Assembly (NCBI RefSeq): GCF_900113865.1
Contig: NZ_FOQY01000010.1
Location: 23,555-87,554, forward strand
DNA: 64,000 bases
DNA from: Streptosporangium canum
Lineage (GTDB): Bacteria > Actinomycetota > Actinomycetes > Streptosporangiales > Streptosporangiaceae
Direction: 5' to 3'
Shown in pieces: positions 36,762 to 45,503 of this stretch. The translations under genes and the position numbers were made by a program. Numbering within the stretch: position 1 is the stretch's first letter; each line of letters begins with the position of its first letter. The notes under the pieces were generated by a model. That model made no database searches and was not told where the DNA came from. It was given only the letters and a program-made list of their open reading frames with translations.

Positions 36762-37079
36762 CTACCACGGTGCCTCCGCGTAGTCCTTGAGGAAGACGCC
36801 CTGCACCGGGTCGCCCGCCTCGCCGCGCACGATCGGGTCGTAGACCCGCGGCACCACGAACTGTCCCTCCACCGCCGACATGTTCACGATGTACCGGCAT
36901 GGGAAAGGCGCGGTGAGCAGCAACGGCAGCAGCCGGTCGATCAGCAGGAACGGCGCGACCGCGTTGACCACCTGGACCTCCGGCAGCTCGGCCGGCTCCC
37001 CCATCGATCTCTCCGAGATGGGAGCGTCGATCACCCGGTCTGGACCGCCCATCGCGGTGGCCACCAGCGCCGCGGCGGC
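36762..37079 (-). pseudogene. SDR pseudogene copy A (C-terminal part retained)
   Basis: The minus strand encodes a broken short-chain dehydrogenase of the actinobacterial type that ends with ARVYDPIVRGEAG and KDYAPxxW-like tails: VVNAVAPFLLIDRL, then VNMSAVEGQF, then directly VYDPIVRGEAGDPVQGVF and KDYAEAPW. The region between the last segments is missing, including the catalytic Tyr and Lys, and the N-terminal Rossmann motif is lost. The 5' part (TAMGGPDRVIDAPISER) matches copy B at 41264-41349. Confidence 0.65.
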
Positions 37080-37084
37080 TGTGA

Positions 37085-37335
37085 GAGAAAGCGCGACGGC
37101 CAACTGCGCTACAGCCCCCACGCAGAACGGCTCAGTTTCAAACCGGCACTGTGTCCACCCTACCGAGAAGATAAACCCATTTTTGATCATTTGCCGGACT
37201 CCGGAGGGCGGTGTTAGGGGCGGGAGGAAGGACCACAGATTGCCCCGATTACGTCATCCTTCGAGGTAGACGCGTTCGAGGAACGCCCCTCGCTCAGCCC
37301 TCTTGGCCTCGGCGACCTTCTCGATGTCCGCCCAC
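37085..37335. repeat. Direct repeat copy A (about 250 bp)
   Basis: This segment matches 41564-41818 in the same orientation at roughly 85-90% by eye. It holds the C-terminal codons of a MazG-like protein on the minus strand (WADIEKVAEAKRAERGAF) and the spacer between that gene and the SDR gene. The MazG gene is truncated here and intact in copy B. Confidence 0.8.
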
Positions 37336-37362
37336 GAAGGGAGCCGATCGACAAAGTGATGC

Positions 37363-37566
37363 ATGCTCTCGTTCCAGGCTCTGCTGGCAGACTCGGCTTT
37401 TACGAGGATCACGCTGGTCCAGGGGGACATCACCACGCAGAACGTCAACGCCGTCGTCAACGCCGCCAACTCCTCACTCCTGGGAGGCAGCGAGGTCGAC
37501 GGGGCGACCGCCGAGAGCCTCAAGGACGGCACGGTGCAGGCGATCCTCAACCGGCTCCGCCGCTGA
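37363..37566 (+). pseudogene. Truncated macrodomain (ADP-ribose-binding) gene
   Basis: The 67-codon frame has [20 protein letters not shown] followed by [14 protein letters not shown], the N-terminal ADP-ribose binding signature of macrodomain proteins. After VDGA the family similarity ends and a stop follows 20 codons later. Family members are about 150-180 residues, so about two thirds is missing. It may be a dead gene; a short peptide cannot be excluded. Confidence 0.65.
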
Positions 37567-37606
37567 TACCTGGACGAGCGGCCCATAAGCTGACCCGGTC
37601 AGCCCC

Positions 37607-38317
37607 TCATCCTGCGTCCTCAAGGCCCAGGTCACTCTCAGGAGGGGGCGATACGGGCCGGCGCAAAGGCCATGAACCACCGGTTGCGCGCGCTGACAGA
37701 GCAAGGGCAAAAGATCCGGTCAGCCAAGCGGCGAGTTGCTCACGATCGATCAGGATCAGGTCCGTTCCCACCGCACACTGTTTGGCCGGAGCGGTGAAGT
37801 GCGCCGTGGCGACGAGAACCCCACGGTGATCTGGATAGGCGTGGAGGGCACCGAGGAGGTTACGTACCTCAGGAGAACCGACGGATTTGGTCCAGCGCTT
37901 GCACTGGACGACAAAGCGGTCTCCAGTGGGCGCGGTTCCGATGACGTCGACACCGCCATCACCGCTGCCGCCGATCCTGTGGACCTTGTGGAACCCGTCA
38001 CGCTGGAGCAGGGCCTCGACGAGGGATTCGAACTGAACGCCGGTCATACGGTCGACACGTTCAAGGTGAGCATTTTCTCTCAGCCATTCCCGCTGCCGGG
38101 CGTCGATCATTCGACGCCGGACCACGAGCATGCCGACCAGACCCGCCACCAGCACGACCGCGAGGCCGAGAACCAGTGGCCAGTTGGCGAGGACCAGGTC
38201 AATGAACCATTTGGCGACCACTACAAGGACGATGGCGGCGACCAGCCAAGGGAACCAGTCCGCGTTGCCCTTGCGACGGCGTGGTCTCCGTCTGGCCGGT
38301 GTACGGCGTCTTGCCAT
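37607..38317 (-). CDS. Membrane-anchored Mrr-type restriction endonuclease
   Basis: This 236-residue protein starts with a very basic segment, then two transmembrane helices (about 20-42 and 47-67), then an Mrr-catalytic domain (about 85-200). The nuclease core is visible: FESLVEALLQRDGF with the N-terminal acidic residue, GGVDVIG with the metal-binding Asp, and VVQCKRW with the QxK pair. Mrr proteins cut modified or foreign DNA, and the membrane-tethered form is widespread but not well characterised. CGGAGGTC precedes the ATG. Its end lies near the truncated macrodomain frame. Confidence 0.85.
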   Translation of the reverse strand: MARRRTPARRRPRRRKGNADWFPWLVAAIVLVVVAKWFIDLVLANWPLVLGLAVVLVAGLVGMLVVRRRMIDARQREWLRENAHLERVDRMTGVQFESLVEALLQRDGFHKVHRIGGSGDGGVDVIGTAPTGDRFVVQCKRWTKSVGSPEVRNLLGALHAYPDHRGVLVATAHFTAPAKQCAVGTDLILIDREQLAAWLTGSFALALSARATGGSWPLRRPVSPPPESDLGLEDAG

Positions 38318-38571
38318 CGGCAGACCTCCGGGGGCGAGGTTGGAGAGTTACCGTCGATTTTGACGACGAGGACTGACAAATTTCGAGGATGTCCCGAGGT
38401 TCGACCTTTTTTGGCAGAAGCGATCACTCGGACTCGGCTGACAGTTGATGATGCTGACGTGGCGCTCGACCGGGCCGCAGATCCCCTACTGCCGAGGAGC
38501 CGATGATGGCGCAGCGCGAACGACGGCCCAGGCTGATGGTCCTGCCACGCCAGCCCCGTTACGGTGAAGTC

Positions 38572-39390
38572 ATGAGTGCCAATGCGTTGGAAATCCGCCT
38601 CCGCGAGGGGAGAGATCGGGTTGATCTCACGCGGTACACCGATACTCTCGCTCAAGTCCAGCATGCGCTGAATGAGATCGATCATGTCTTCGCTCGACAG
38701 AAAACGGCCAGACCAGAGTGGATCGTGCAGGACCTTGGCCATGATGACCAAGAGCTCGTTGTACGCCTGACCGCCAGGGAAACTCCGCGCCGCGACTATG
38801 CCTCTCTGCTTGCCTCTATCCACGCGCTGGTCTCCGGAGTAGAACAGCTTCAGGAGACTCCCGAAGTTCCCCAGTACTACACCGCAACAACTGTCGAGCG
38901 GCTACTGAAGATCGGAAACCCCGGCAAAGGCATCCAGGAAGTCTCTTTCGCCACGGTCAACGACGCGGTAGGTCCGCATTTCCCCGTATCTGAACCTGTT
39001 CGCGAACATGCCCGGCTCGCCGTGACCGGAACACAGACCTCCCTCGGGTCGGTAGCCGGCTGGATCGACCAGATGAGCGTGCGTCGCCTGAACAAGGGCG
39101 TGTCCTCGGTGAGCCTGTTCGACCCCTCAACGCGACGAGCCGTCCTCGGACGACTTCCTGCCGAGATGCAGACCGTTGTCGAGAGCATGTGGCGTAAGCG
39201 GGTACTGGCTCGTGGAACGATATGGCGCAACGATCGGGGACAGGTGGTGAAGATCGAAATCGAACACCTAGAACTCCTCCCCGAAGAACCAGAAGCGCTC
39301 GCACCGGTTTCAGAACTGCTAGGGATCGCACCGGACTGGCTGGGCGGTCAGAGCGTCGACGACTACATCCGGGAGGTCAGGCGTGCCTAG
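38572..39390 (+). CDS. Uncharacterised 272-residue partner of a PIN-domain protein
   Basis: I do not recognise the family. The protein starts MSANALEIRLREGRDRVDLTRY and is a mixed alpha/beta sequence with no membrane segment. Its stop overlaps the GTG start of the PIN-domain gene by 8 nt, so the two should be made together, as antitoxin and toxin genes often are; at 272 residues it would be a large antitoxin. An upstream in-frame ATG at 38503 is possible, but GGTGAAGTC sits before ATG 38572. The GC content is lower than in the neighbouring operons, which suggests acquisition. Confidence 0.75.
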   Translation: MSANALEIRLREGRDRVDLTRYTDTLAQVQHALNEIDHVFARQKTARPEWIVQDLGHDDQELVVRLTARETPRRDYASLLASIHALVSGVEQLQETPEVPQYYTATTVERLLKIGNPGKGIQEVSFATVNDAVGPHFPVSEPVREHARLAVTGTQTSLGSVAGWIDQMSVRRLNKGVSSVSLFDPSTRRAVLGRLPAEMQTVVESMWRKRVLARGTIWRNDRGQVVKIEIEHLELLPEEPEALAPVSELLGIAPDWLGGQSVDDYIREVRRA

Positions 39391-39904
39391 CCTCCCTCGC
39401 ATATATCCCGACGCCAACGTATATCTCGACTTGATCACACGTAATGAGGACATCAACAAGAGCACGGGCGAGGAACGGTGGCGCAGCGCAGTCGCCCTAT
39501 TCGATGGAATCTTCGCCCGAGAGGCCGAGATGGCCGCCTCTCCTCTGATCGAGGCCGAGGTCCTTTGCAACGGCAACGCGCGCCTACGCCAGGAACGCTC
39601 TGAGAAAGTACGCGAGCGACTCCGAACGTGGTTCATTTCGCCTGGCACCATATGGGTCGACATAGACCGATATCTCGTCCGCGAAGCCGTTTGCCTTCGC
39701 GATGCTTACGGATCACAACACGAAAAAGGCTCGAAGCCCTTCGGCGCAACCGACGCACTGCATCTGGCAGCCGCGCTCCGCGCGAAGTGCGGCTACTTCA
39801 TGACATGCGACGATGGCTTCCCCCTTGGGCAGACCATTGAAGGAATGAAGATCATCCGTCCCGATATCGTGTGGCAGGAAAAACTACGACTGGAGATGGA
39901 GTAG
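39383..39904 (+). CDS. PIN-domain nuclease-like protein (putative toxin)
   Basis: This 173-residue protein has the acidic residues of the PIN fold: Asp in YPDANVYLD near the start, Glu in EAEVLCNG, Asp in FGATDALHLAAAL and Asp in MTCDDGFP. PIN toxins cleave RNA. GTG 39383 follows GGGAGGTC, and the frame overlaps the upstream partner by 8 nt. Codon use is richer in A/T than in the NRPS genes. Action as a toxin is inferred from the gene pair, not shown by sequence. Confidence 0.82.
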   Translation: MPSLPRIYPDANVYLDLITRNEDINKSTGEERWRSAVALFDGIFAREAEMAASPLIEAEVLCNGNARLRQERSEKVRERLRTWFISPGTIWVDIDRYLVREAVCLRDAYGSQHEKGSKPFGATDALHLAAALRAKCGYFMTCDDGFPLGQTIEGMKIIRPDIVWQEKLRLEME

Positions 39905-39951
39905 CGGCCCAACGGCTCTGCGGAAAGACCATCCCCTCCCCTCCGGCGCGA

Positions 39952-40410
39952 TCAGGCGGGTCGCCACACGTATCGGATATCCGGCTCGCGTTCCTCGTTG
40001 TCCCGCCCGTCGGTCCGCTCGACCGCGACGAAGCCGTGCCGTTCGTAGAACCGCCGGGCCGGCCCGTTGACCTGGAACGTCCACAACTCCAGCCCGTCCG
40101 GTCGGCGCTTCTTGGCCAGCGTGACGAGCTGGTCGCCGATGGTACGGCCACGCCAGAACGGATCCAGGTAGAGCTGGTCCAGATGGTCGCCGTCGAGCAC
40201 CATCATCCTGACCACGGAACCCTCCGCGGTCGCCACCCAGGTTTCACGGGACGGCACGACCACCTGCAGGAACCACTCGCGCACCTTCTCGTCGGTGTGC
40301 GCCCGGCGGACCGTCGGCAGCGCCGCCATGTAGGAGCGCAGCCGCACCTCAGCCACTGCGGAGGCGTCAGAACCCTCCGCGCGCCGGATGACGACCTCGT
40401 TGATGTTCAC
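39952..40410 (-). CDS. GNAT-family N-acetyltransferase
   Basis: This 152-residue protein has the GNAT core: VVIRRAEGSDASAVAEVRL at the N-terminus, LDQLYLDPFWRGRTIGDQLV forming the acetyl-CoA phosphate loop (R-G-x-x-I-G in place of Q/R-x-x-G-x-G/A), and GPARRFYERHGFVAVERT near the C-terminus. The substrate is unknown. I chose GTG 40410 because homology begins there; upstream codons belong to decayed DNA. It is convergent with the PIN gene and separated by 47 bp. Confidence 0.8.
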   Translation of the reverse strand: MNINEVVIRRAEGSDASAVAEVRLRSYMAALPTVRRAHTDEKVREWFLQVVVPSRETWVATAEGSVVRMMVLDGDHLDQLYLDPFWRGRTIGDQLVTLAKKRRPDGLELWTFQVNGPARRFYERHGFVAVERTDGRDNEEREPDIRYVWRPA

Positions 40411-40514
40411 AGTCAGGCACTGTCGCAGGTGAACGACCTCCGCGCATCCGAGTTTTCGGCGAGCTCTACGCCTGTCGAGCGGCCCGGTGCACGCTCCGCA
40501 CGGCGGCGACCTCC

Positions 40515-40655
40515 GGATGCGGCGACGGCCCCGATGGCGCTGCTGGCCACCGACAGCCGCCCGGGCCGTACGGCTCTCGCCAGCGTCTTGACCCCCTGAT
40601 CTCCCAGGCCCGCGGCCGAAACGTAGAGTTCCTCCACCCCATCCGCCAAGATCAG
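40515..40655 (-). pseudogene. Relic resembling a leucine-rich-repeat protein
   Basis: The minus strand encodes LADGVEELYVSAAGLGDQGV and ARAVRPGRLSVASSAIGAVA, the spacing and residues of bacterial LRR units. The frame has no plausible start and merges into unrelated sequence. It lies inside the decayed block between the GNAT gene and SDR copy B. Confidence 0.4.
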
Positions 40656-40659
40656 CCTC

Positions 40660-41527
40660 GCTGGTTCCGAGGAAGACCCCGTGCACTGGATGGCCCGCCT
40701 CGCCGCGCACAATCGGGTCGTAGACCCGCGCGGCACCGTCGATCACGTCCAGCGGAGTCCGGCGATCAGCACAAATCCCGGAACCGTCGACGCCCCCGGC
40801 GGGAGCTCGGATCGCTCGCCCTTGGCCAGGGCGGCATAGGCCGACGGCGGTCTGCGCAAGGTCTGGGCGGCGTTGTTGGCCAGGATGTCCAACGGGTCCC
40901 CGGACGCCAGAAACCGGTCGCAGAGCGCGATGACCTGCCGGGGGTCGCGCAGATCAATCCCGACGACCTCCAGACGCCCGGCCCAGTCGCCGGTTTTGGC
41001 GAACCTCCTGACGGCGTCGGCCGGAAAGCGGGTAGTGACCGTGACATGGGCACCGTCGCGGAGCATCTTCAGCGCGAGCTGGTGCCCTATCTTCGTCCGC
41101 CCCCCGGTGACCAGCGCCCGCCGCCCCGACAGGTCGGCACGGGCCGTACGGCGCGCGGCGTGGACGCCGCGCACAAGGGGCAGAGCAGGTGATACAGGCT
41201 GCCCACCCGGGTGAAGTGCTCCTTGCAGACGTAGCAACGCCGCGCCCTGCGCAGCTCTCCGGCCGGCTCCCCCACCGGTCTCTCCGAGATGGGAACGTCG
41301 ATTACCCGGTCTGGACTGCCCATCGCGGTGGCCGCCAGCACCGCGGCGTCGGCCTCTTTCGCGACGTGATCACGGTCCTGCTTGTGGCGCTGCTGCCCAT
41401 CACGGACCAGTGCGAGCGCCGCGTGCGCGATCCACCTGCGATCCGGATCGTCCAGCGGGAGCCTCCTGGCCTCGCCAAGCGCTCGCAGGACCGTCCAGAC
41501 AGTCTCGGAGTCCACGTCATCCTCCAT
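40660..41527 (-). pseudogene. SDR pseudogene copy B (N-terminal part retained)
   Basis: The minus strand carries an ATG at 41527, a helical N-terminus, a zinc-finger-like CYVCKEHFTRVGSLYHLLCPLC, a frameshift near 41165, then the Rossmann segment RALVTGGRTKIGHQLALKML and DILANNAAQTLRR. After about 40770 the frame breaks and only a tail, DGAARVYDPIVRGEAG, remains near 40740. The catalytic Tyr/Lys part is deleted. It is the complement of copy A, which lacks the N-terminal half. Confidence 0.7.
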
Positions 41528-41563
41528 GGGGTGGGGGCCGGCTGGATTTCTCTTCCCCTGCCG

Positions 41564-41818
41564 GAGAAAGCGCGACGGCCGACTGCGCTACAGCCCCCCA
41601 CACGGAACGGCTCGGTTTCGAACCGGCATGCGCGTTCACCCTACCGAGAAGATCAACCCATTTTCGATCATTCGCCGGACTCCGGAGGGTGGCGTTAGGG
41701 GCGGGGAGGAAGGACCACAGATTGCCCCTGATTACCTCATCCTTCGAGGTAGACGCGTTCGAGGAACGCCCCTCGCTCGGCTCGCTTGACCTCGGCGACC
41801 TTCTCGATGTCCGCCCAC
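41564..41818. repeat. Direct repeat copy B (about 255 bp)
   Basis: This is the second copy of the segment at 37085-37335, in the same orientation. It covers the 3' end of the intact MazG-like gene and the spacer downstream of it. The two copies bracket 4.2 kb that holds the Mrr gene, the PIN pair and the GNAT gene. Confidence 0.8.
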
Positions 41819-42039
41819 TCGTGCCCGTGCAGCGTGGCGATGGCCCGCAGCACTTCGAGCACGTCGGCGATCTCCTCGGCCACCTCGGTCGCCGCGGCCT
41901 CCCGCAGCTCAGCCGACTCCTCGAACAGCTTCTCCAGCAGCGCCCCGCGATACTCGGCCTCCCCGAGCACGGTCACCACCGGTTCCCCGCCGCGCTCCCG
42001 AATGATCTCCGGAATCCTGTCCCGCACGAGTTTCCCCAC
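41737..42039 (-). CDS. MazG-like nucleotide pyrophosphohydrolase
   Basis: This 100-residue protein starts VGKLVRDRIPEIIRERG and contains the all-alpha NTP-pyrophosphatase pattern KLFEESAELREAA with EEIADVLEVL, giving the E-E-x-x-E and E-x-x-D metal-binding residues. Members hydrolyse (d)NTPs to monophosphates. I chose GTG 42039, nine bases after AAGGAG; GTG 42057 would add six residues. A C-terminal fragment of a paralogue is in the repeat at 37085-37335. It stands upstream of SDR copy B, as if the two genes once formed a unit. Confidence 0.82.
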   Translation of the reverse strand: MGKLVRDRIPEIIRERGGEPVVTVLGEAEYRGALLEKLFEESAELREAAATEVAEEIADVLEVLRAIATLHGHEWADIEKVAEVKRAERGAFLERVYLEG

Positions 42040-42182
42040 CTCAGAGCACTCCTTCACGCACGGATGGCCTCTTTCGGAAAACCCGGAGACTACCAGGCTC
42101 CTCCGTCGTGCGCGTTTCCCTGCACGAGCGGTGAAAATGGCCTGTATTTCGACAAATACACACCAAGGGTGGCGGTCGTCAT

Positions 42183-43199
42183 ATGGGGCTGGATCTCTCT
42201 CATTGGGAACAGAGCGCACGGTCCTCGTGGCGCATGGCCGTACTGATAGGGGCGAACAGCCGTACCTACAAGTTCGCCCTCGGCTCCGCGCTTCTGGACG
42301 CCGCCGCCGAAGGCCGGTCGGAGATCCTGCTCCGAGACCTGGCGGTGCCGTACGCGATGGAGTTGGTACGCCATCTCGGCCAGGCACCTCAAGTATCCCA
42401 GAAAGGCGAACTGGGAGAGAAGGACTTCCTCTCGGTAGCCGAGCGAGAGGCCGCTGAGTCGCTCAGGCTCGGGAGCCCCACCGAAGAGCTGCTGGCGGCG
42501 GCTATCGACTCGATGCCCAGGATGGTGATGCAGAAGTTCCACAACCTGCGTGGCGAAGGAGCGGAGGTGCCGCATCGCTTCTACGAGGTGACCGGCCGCT
42601 CCCACGAACGGGTCGTCCGGCTGAGCAAGGAACTCCGCGACATCGCCGGGTCGGAACAGGCCGCGACTCTGCGGGGCGAACTGTCAGCCCGCTGGAGCAT
42701 CGTGGAGACGTCCTTCGCCATCGGGATCGGCCAGAGCCTGATCCGTGAGGGTGTCGTCGTGGACCTGACCACCCTGCAGATCACCGACCGACAGCGCCGC
42801 CGATCGGTCGCCGGCGTCACGGACGCGGTCATCGGCTTCCAACGCGGCCTCTGCCTGATCTGCGCGGAATCCATCACGCCGAACGACGACATCGCCGTTG
42901 ACCACGTGTTCCCCTACTCGTTCATGAGGCTTCTCCGTTCCGGAGACCAGGACACGCCTCTGGACTTGGACGCGGTCTGGAACCTGGCCCCGACTCACGC
43001 GCGCTGCAACGGCCAAAAGAGCAACCGGCCACCCACGCGAGAGGAAATGACCAGGCTCGCACAGCGAAACGAAGCCATCATGCAGTCACCGGTCCCCCTC
43101 AAGAAGACCCTGGAACTGACCCTGAAGCACAACAAGCACAGCAGCACCCGGCCAGGCGAGTGGCACAGGTTCATCCAGCACGTACATGATCTACTTTGA
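42183..43199 (+). CDS. HNH endonuclease
   Basis: This 338-residue protein ends with an HNH nuclease domain: CLICAESITPNDDIAVDHVF (Cys pair start and DH motif), then VWNLAPTHARCNGQKSNR, giving the central Asn and the final residues of the beta-beta-alpha-metal fold. The N-terminal 200 residues are helical and not recognised; they may give specificity. No strong ribosome binding site lies before ATG 42183. It lies at the edge of the decayed, nuclease-rich block and may be a defence or mobile-element gene. Confidence 0.85.
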   Translation: MGLDLSHWEQSARSSWRMAVLIGANSRTYKFALGSALLDAAAEGRSEILLRDLAVPYAMELVRHLGQAPQVSQKGELGEKDFLSVAEREAAESLRLGSPTEELLAAAIDSMPRMVMQKFHNLRGEGAEVPHRFYEVTGRSHERVVRLSKELRDIAGSEQAATLRGELSARWSIVETSFAIGIGQSLIREGVVVDLTTLQITDRQRRRSVAGVTDAVIGFQRGLCLICAESITPNDDIAVDHVFPYSFMRLLRSGDQDTPLDLDAVWNLAPTHARCNGQKSNRPPTREEMTRLAQRNEAIMQSPVPLKKTLELTLKHNKHSSTRPGEWHRFIQHVHDLL

Positions 43200-43577
43200 G
43201 TCGCGCCGCCAACACGCGAGTGCTGGAGTCGGCTCCCGGGGCAAGGACAGCGTTCAGTTCATGACCGAGAGCCGAATGGCCGTGTCGCCTGCTGATCGTC
43301 CCGGCCCCCCTTCACCCCTGAGAGCACCAAGGCCACGCTTCTACCGAGGTGATTGGGAGCCCTACTGAGCTGCCATCACCTGCTGCCGCTCGTAGAAATC
43401 TCTGGGTTGCGCGGAGGCGACCGTCGATGAAGCAGCAGACCCTCCTCCGAGGTCACCAAGCTCTTCTCGCTCAACTCCCCGGAGGCTGCGGCGGACACCC
43501 GGGCCGCGACGCGGCGACGACGGCACGATGAGCTCATATGTACCGTCACTCCGCCTCGTCCAGATGGGCTCGCAAGC
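43200..43577. other. Gap without a supportable gene
   Basis: Several short frames occur, but none has family motifs or a good ribosome binding site. The genes on either side converge here. I see no strong stem-loop. Confidence 0.4.
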
Positions 43578-43814
43578 TCAAGGACGTCGGAGTTCGCCGC
43601 GTTCGATGCCGCCGGTGAAGGCGTCGTACTCGGCGTCGGTGAACAGGTGCGGGGCCTTCTCCGGGTTCTTGGAGTCGCGCAGGGCCACAATGCCTCCGTC
43701 CAGGAAGGCGATCTGAACGCAGTTGGTGCCGCCGCTGCTGAGGCTGCTGGTCTGCCAACGGGCGTCACGGAGCTGGGTCTCGATCCAAGCGGGGTCGAGG
43801 GTGTTCTTGTTCAT
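43578..43814 (-). CDS. DUF397 protein
   Basis: This 78-residue protein has the DUF397 hallmarks: W-x-x-SSLSSGGTNCVQIAFLDGGIVALRDSKNP and a C-terminal FTDAEYDAFTGGIERG. In actinomycetes DUF397 proteins are nearly always next to an Scr1-type XRE regulator and are thought to form a regulatory or toxin-antitoxin-like pair with it. The start overlaps the regulator stop by 4 nt (ATGA), which supports co-translation. Confidence 0.9.
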   Translation of the reverse strand: MNKNTLDPAWIETQLRDARWQTSSLSSGGTNCVQIAFLDGGIVALRDSKNPEKAPHLFTDAEYDAFTGGIERGELRRP

Positions 43815-44668
43815 GAGAGGTCCTTGGCGATCGTGGTAAGGAGCGGCAGCGACGCCTTCGGCGACAACGCATCGGACTTCAGCAGGTCACTCGTGGTGCG
43901 GTAGAGCCCGACGGTCTCGGGTTCGTTCAGGTGCAGGGAGGCGCGCAGGGACTCGACGCACACGAGATCGCGACCTGCGGGAAAAGTCATGATCATGAAT
44001 GGGCCGTCCATTCCCGCATGGGCTCCGGCGGAGAACGGCAGGACCTGGATCGTGACGGCGGGGTTGGTACGGGCGAGGTGCATCAGGTGCTCGATCTGAG
44101 CGCGCATGCAGGCCCGCCCGCCGACTTCCTGGCGCAGCAGGCCCTCGGGAAGCACCGTCCAGATCTTCAGTGGGGGCCGGCGCTCCAGCATGGTGCGCTG
44201 ATGCTCCAGCCGTAACGCCACGAAGTGATCGATGTCTTCGGGTGTCTTCCAGACCCTGCTGCCTTCGGTCACCGCCCGGGCGTACTCGGGGGTCTGGAGC
44301 AGGCCGTGGACGGCGAGAGGGTTGAAGACGAAAAGGCCGCTGGCACTCTCCACCTGGGAGAGGTAGTCGCCGAGCGGGTCATCGACCACCCCCTCGTAGC
44401 GCTGCCACCAGTCGACTTCACCGGCCCGGCGCACGAGGTCGCGGAGTTCTTCTCGCAGTCCGATGTCAGTGATGCCGAAGACCTCGAAGAAGTGGGGAAG
44501 CTGCTGGATCCTGAGCCCCTGCAGCCCGTTCTCGATCTTGCTGACCGTCGAGAGCGACTGGTATCCGAGGTGGCCGGCCGCTTCCTCTTGGGTCCAGCCG
44601 AGGGCTTCGCGGATGCGCCTGAGCTCCGCACCCAGGCGTCGACGTCGCGGTGTGGGTTCGACGGGCAT
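43811..44668 (-). CDS. XRE-family (Scr1-type, DUF5753) transcriptional regulator
   Basis: This 285-residue protein has an N-terminal helix-turn-helix (about 10-65, LGWTQEEAAGHLGYQSLSTV SKIENG) and a DUF5753 C-terminal domain with LFVFNPLAVHGLLQTPEYAR and LPEGLLRQEVGG. Such proteins pair with DUF397 partners and often sit beside RsbW-like ATPase genes, as here. AAGGAGG lies upstream of the ATG at ideal spacing. The divergent ATPase gene starts 334 bp away. Regulation of development or antibiotic production is known for some relatives; the target here is unknown. Confidence 0.92.
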   Translation of the reverse strand: MPVEPTPRRRRLGAELRRIREALGWTQEEAAGHLGYQSLSTVSKIENGLQGLRIQQLPHFFEVFGITDIGLREELRDLVRRAGEVDWWQRYEGVVDDPLGDYLSQVESASGLFVFNPLAVHGLLQTPEYARAVTEGSRVWKTPEDIDHFVALRLEHQRTMLERRPPLKIWTVLPEGLLRQEVGGRACMRAQIEHLMHLARTNPAVTIQVLPFSAGAHAGMDGPFMIMTFPAGRDLVCVESLRASLHLNEPETVGLYRTTSDLLKSDALSPKASLPLLTTIAKDLS

Positions 44669-45002
44669 GACTACCTCCTTCCTCGTGGGGAGCGTAGTGC
44701 TCGGAACAGGCCGAGGGAACGCTGTCTCTCAGAGGAAAATCTTTCTTCTAGGAATGACTTGCCTGAGGGGCGGCTTACGCTGCATCATCAAGGCGTGACA
44801 GCGACGAGTGTTCGTTCGGTCACAGAAAGACATGACCGCTGGCTCTGTCCGTACGCCCCCGTGAAGACGTTCCATGTGCGCCGCCGGTCTTGGAAGCACC
44901 GCTGACCTCAGGCTTTCCGACAGGGGAGACCCAAGCGAGCCTGCCGCGCATCTGTTGACCTGATCGCGGAACCGCCCCCAGACCCACCCGTTAGGAGCAA
45001 CG
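44669..45002. promoter_or_regulatory. Divergent intergenic region (regulator / ATPase)
   Basis: This 334-bp gap must hold the promoters of both the Scr1-type regulator and the RsbW-like ATPase. I see the two ribosome binding sites but no pair of consensus -35/-10 boxes that I would defend. No gene is evident in it. Confidence 0.4.
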
Positions 45003-45503
45003 ATGCTCATCGGGCACGTTCCCGTCCCAGACCCCGGCGAGTACGGCAGGCCCCACAACCGCTTCCGGGTGACCGCCTGGTGTCTGCCTCCCACCAGCGC
45101 GGCCCGACGGGCCCGGGAGGTGTTCCGTGACCAGCTGGCCAAGCTGCCGCTGGCCACAGACGTGCTCGACGAGCTGGAGATCGTCACCTCCGAACTGGTC
45201 ACCAACGCCACCCGCTACGCCCCCGGCCCCTACGAACTCCGCCTCCTGCACGACCACGGCCTGCCCGTCCGCGCCGAGGTCGTCGACGCCGGAGCCGGGG
45301 CCGCCCTGATCGCGTACCTCCTGCAGCGCCCGCTCCCCCTCCCCGAGCGCCTCGACGACCTTGAACTCGGCGGCCGGGGCCTGCGCATCGTCACCGAACT
45401 CACCCACGGGCGCTGCGGCGCCCAGTGGACCCGGCTGTGCGGCACCGGCCAACTCGGCACCGCCGTCTGGTTCGACCTGCCGTCCCCACCCCGCCAGCCC
45501 TAA
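45003..45503 (+). CDS. RsbW-like ATP-binding (HATPase_c) regulatory protein
   Basis: This 166-residue protein fits the anti-sigma-factor kinase type of the GHKL fold: LDELEIVTSELVTNATRYAP carries the N-box, and VVDAGAG and GGRGLRIVTEL carry the G-boxes. Such proteins bind ATP and may phosphorylate anti-sigma antagonists. In actinomycetes they commonly neighbour Scr1/DUF397 pairs, as here. TAGGAG precedes the ATG. Confidence 0.9.
   Translation: MLIGHVPVPDPGEYGRPHNRFRVTAWCLPPTSAARRAREVFRDQLAKLPLATDVLDELEIVTSELVTNATRYAPGPYELRLLHDHGLPVRAEVVDAGAGAALIAYLLQRPLPLPERLDDLELGGRGLRIVTELTHGRCGAQWTRLCGTGQLGTAVWFDLPSPPRQP

Noticed and set aside
41561..41650. tRNA-like pieces (GTAGCGCAGT D-arm-like and GGTTCGAAACC T-loop-like) in the direct repeat
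   Set aside because: They are in the wrong order for one tRNA, the T-stem has mismatches and no 7-base anticodon loop forms. Copy A at 37085 has a mutated T-loop. I do not call a tRNA.
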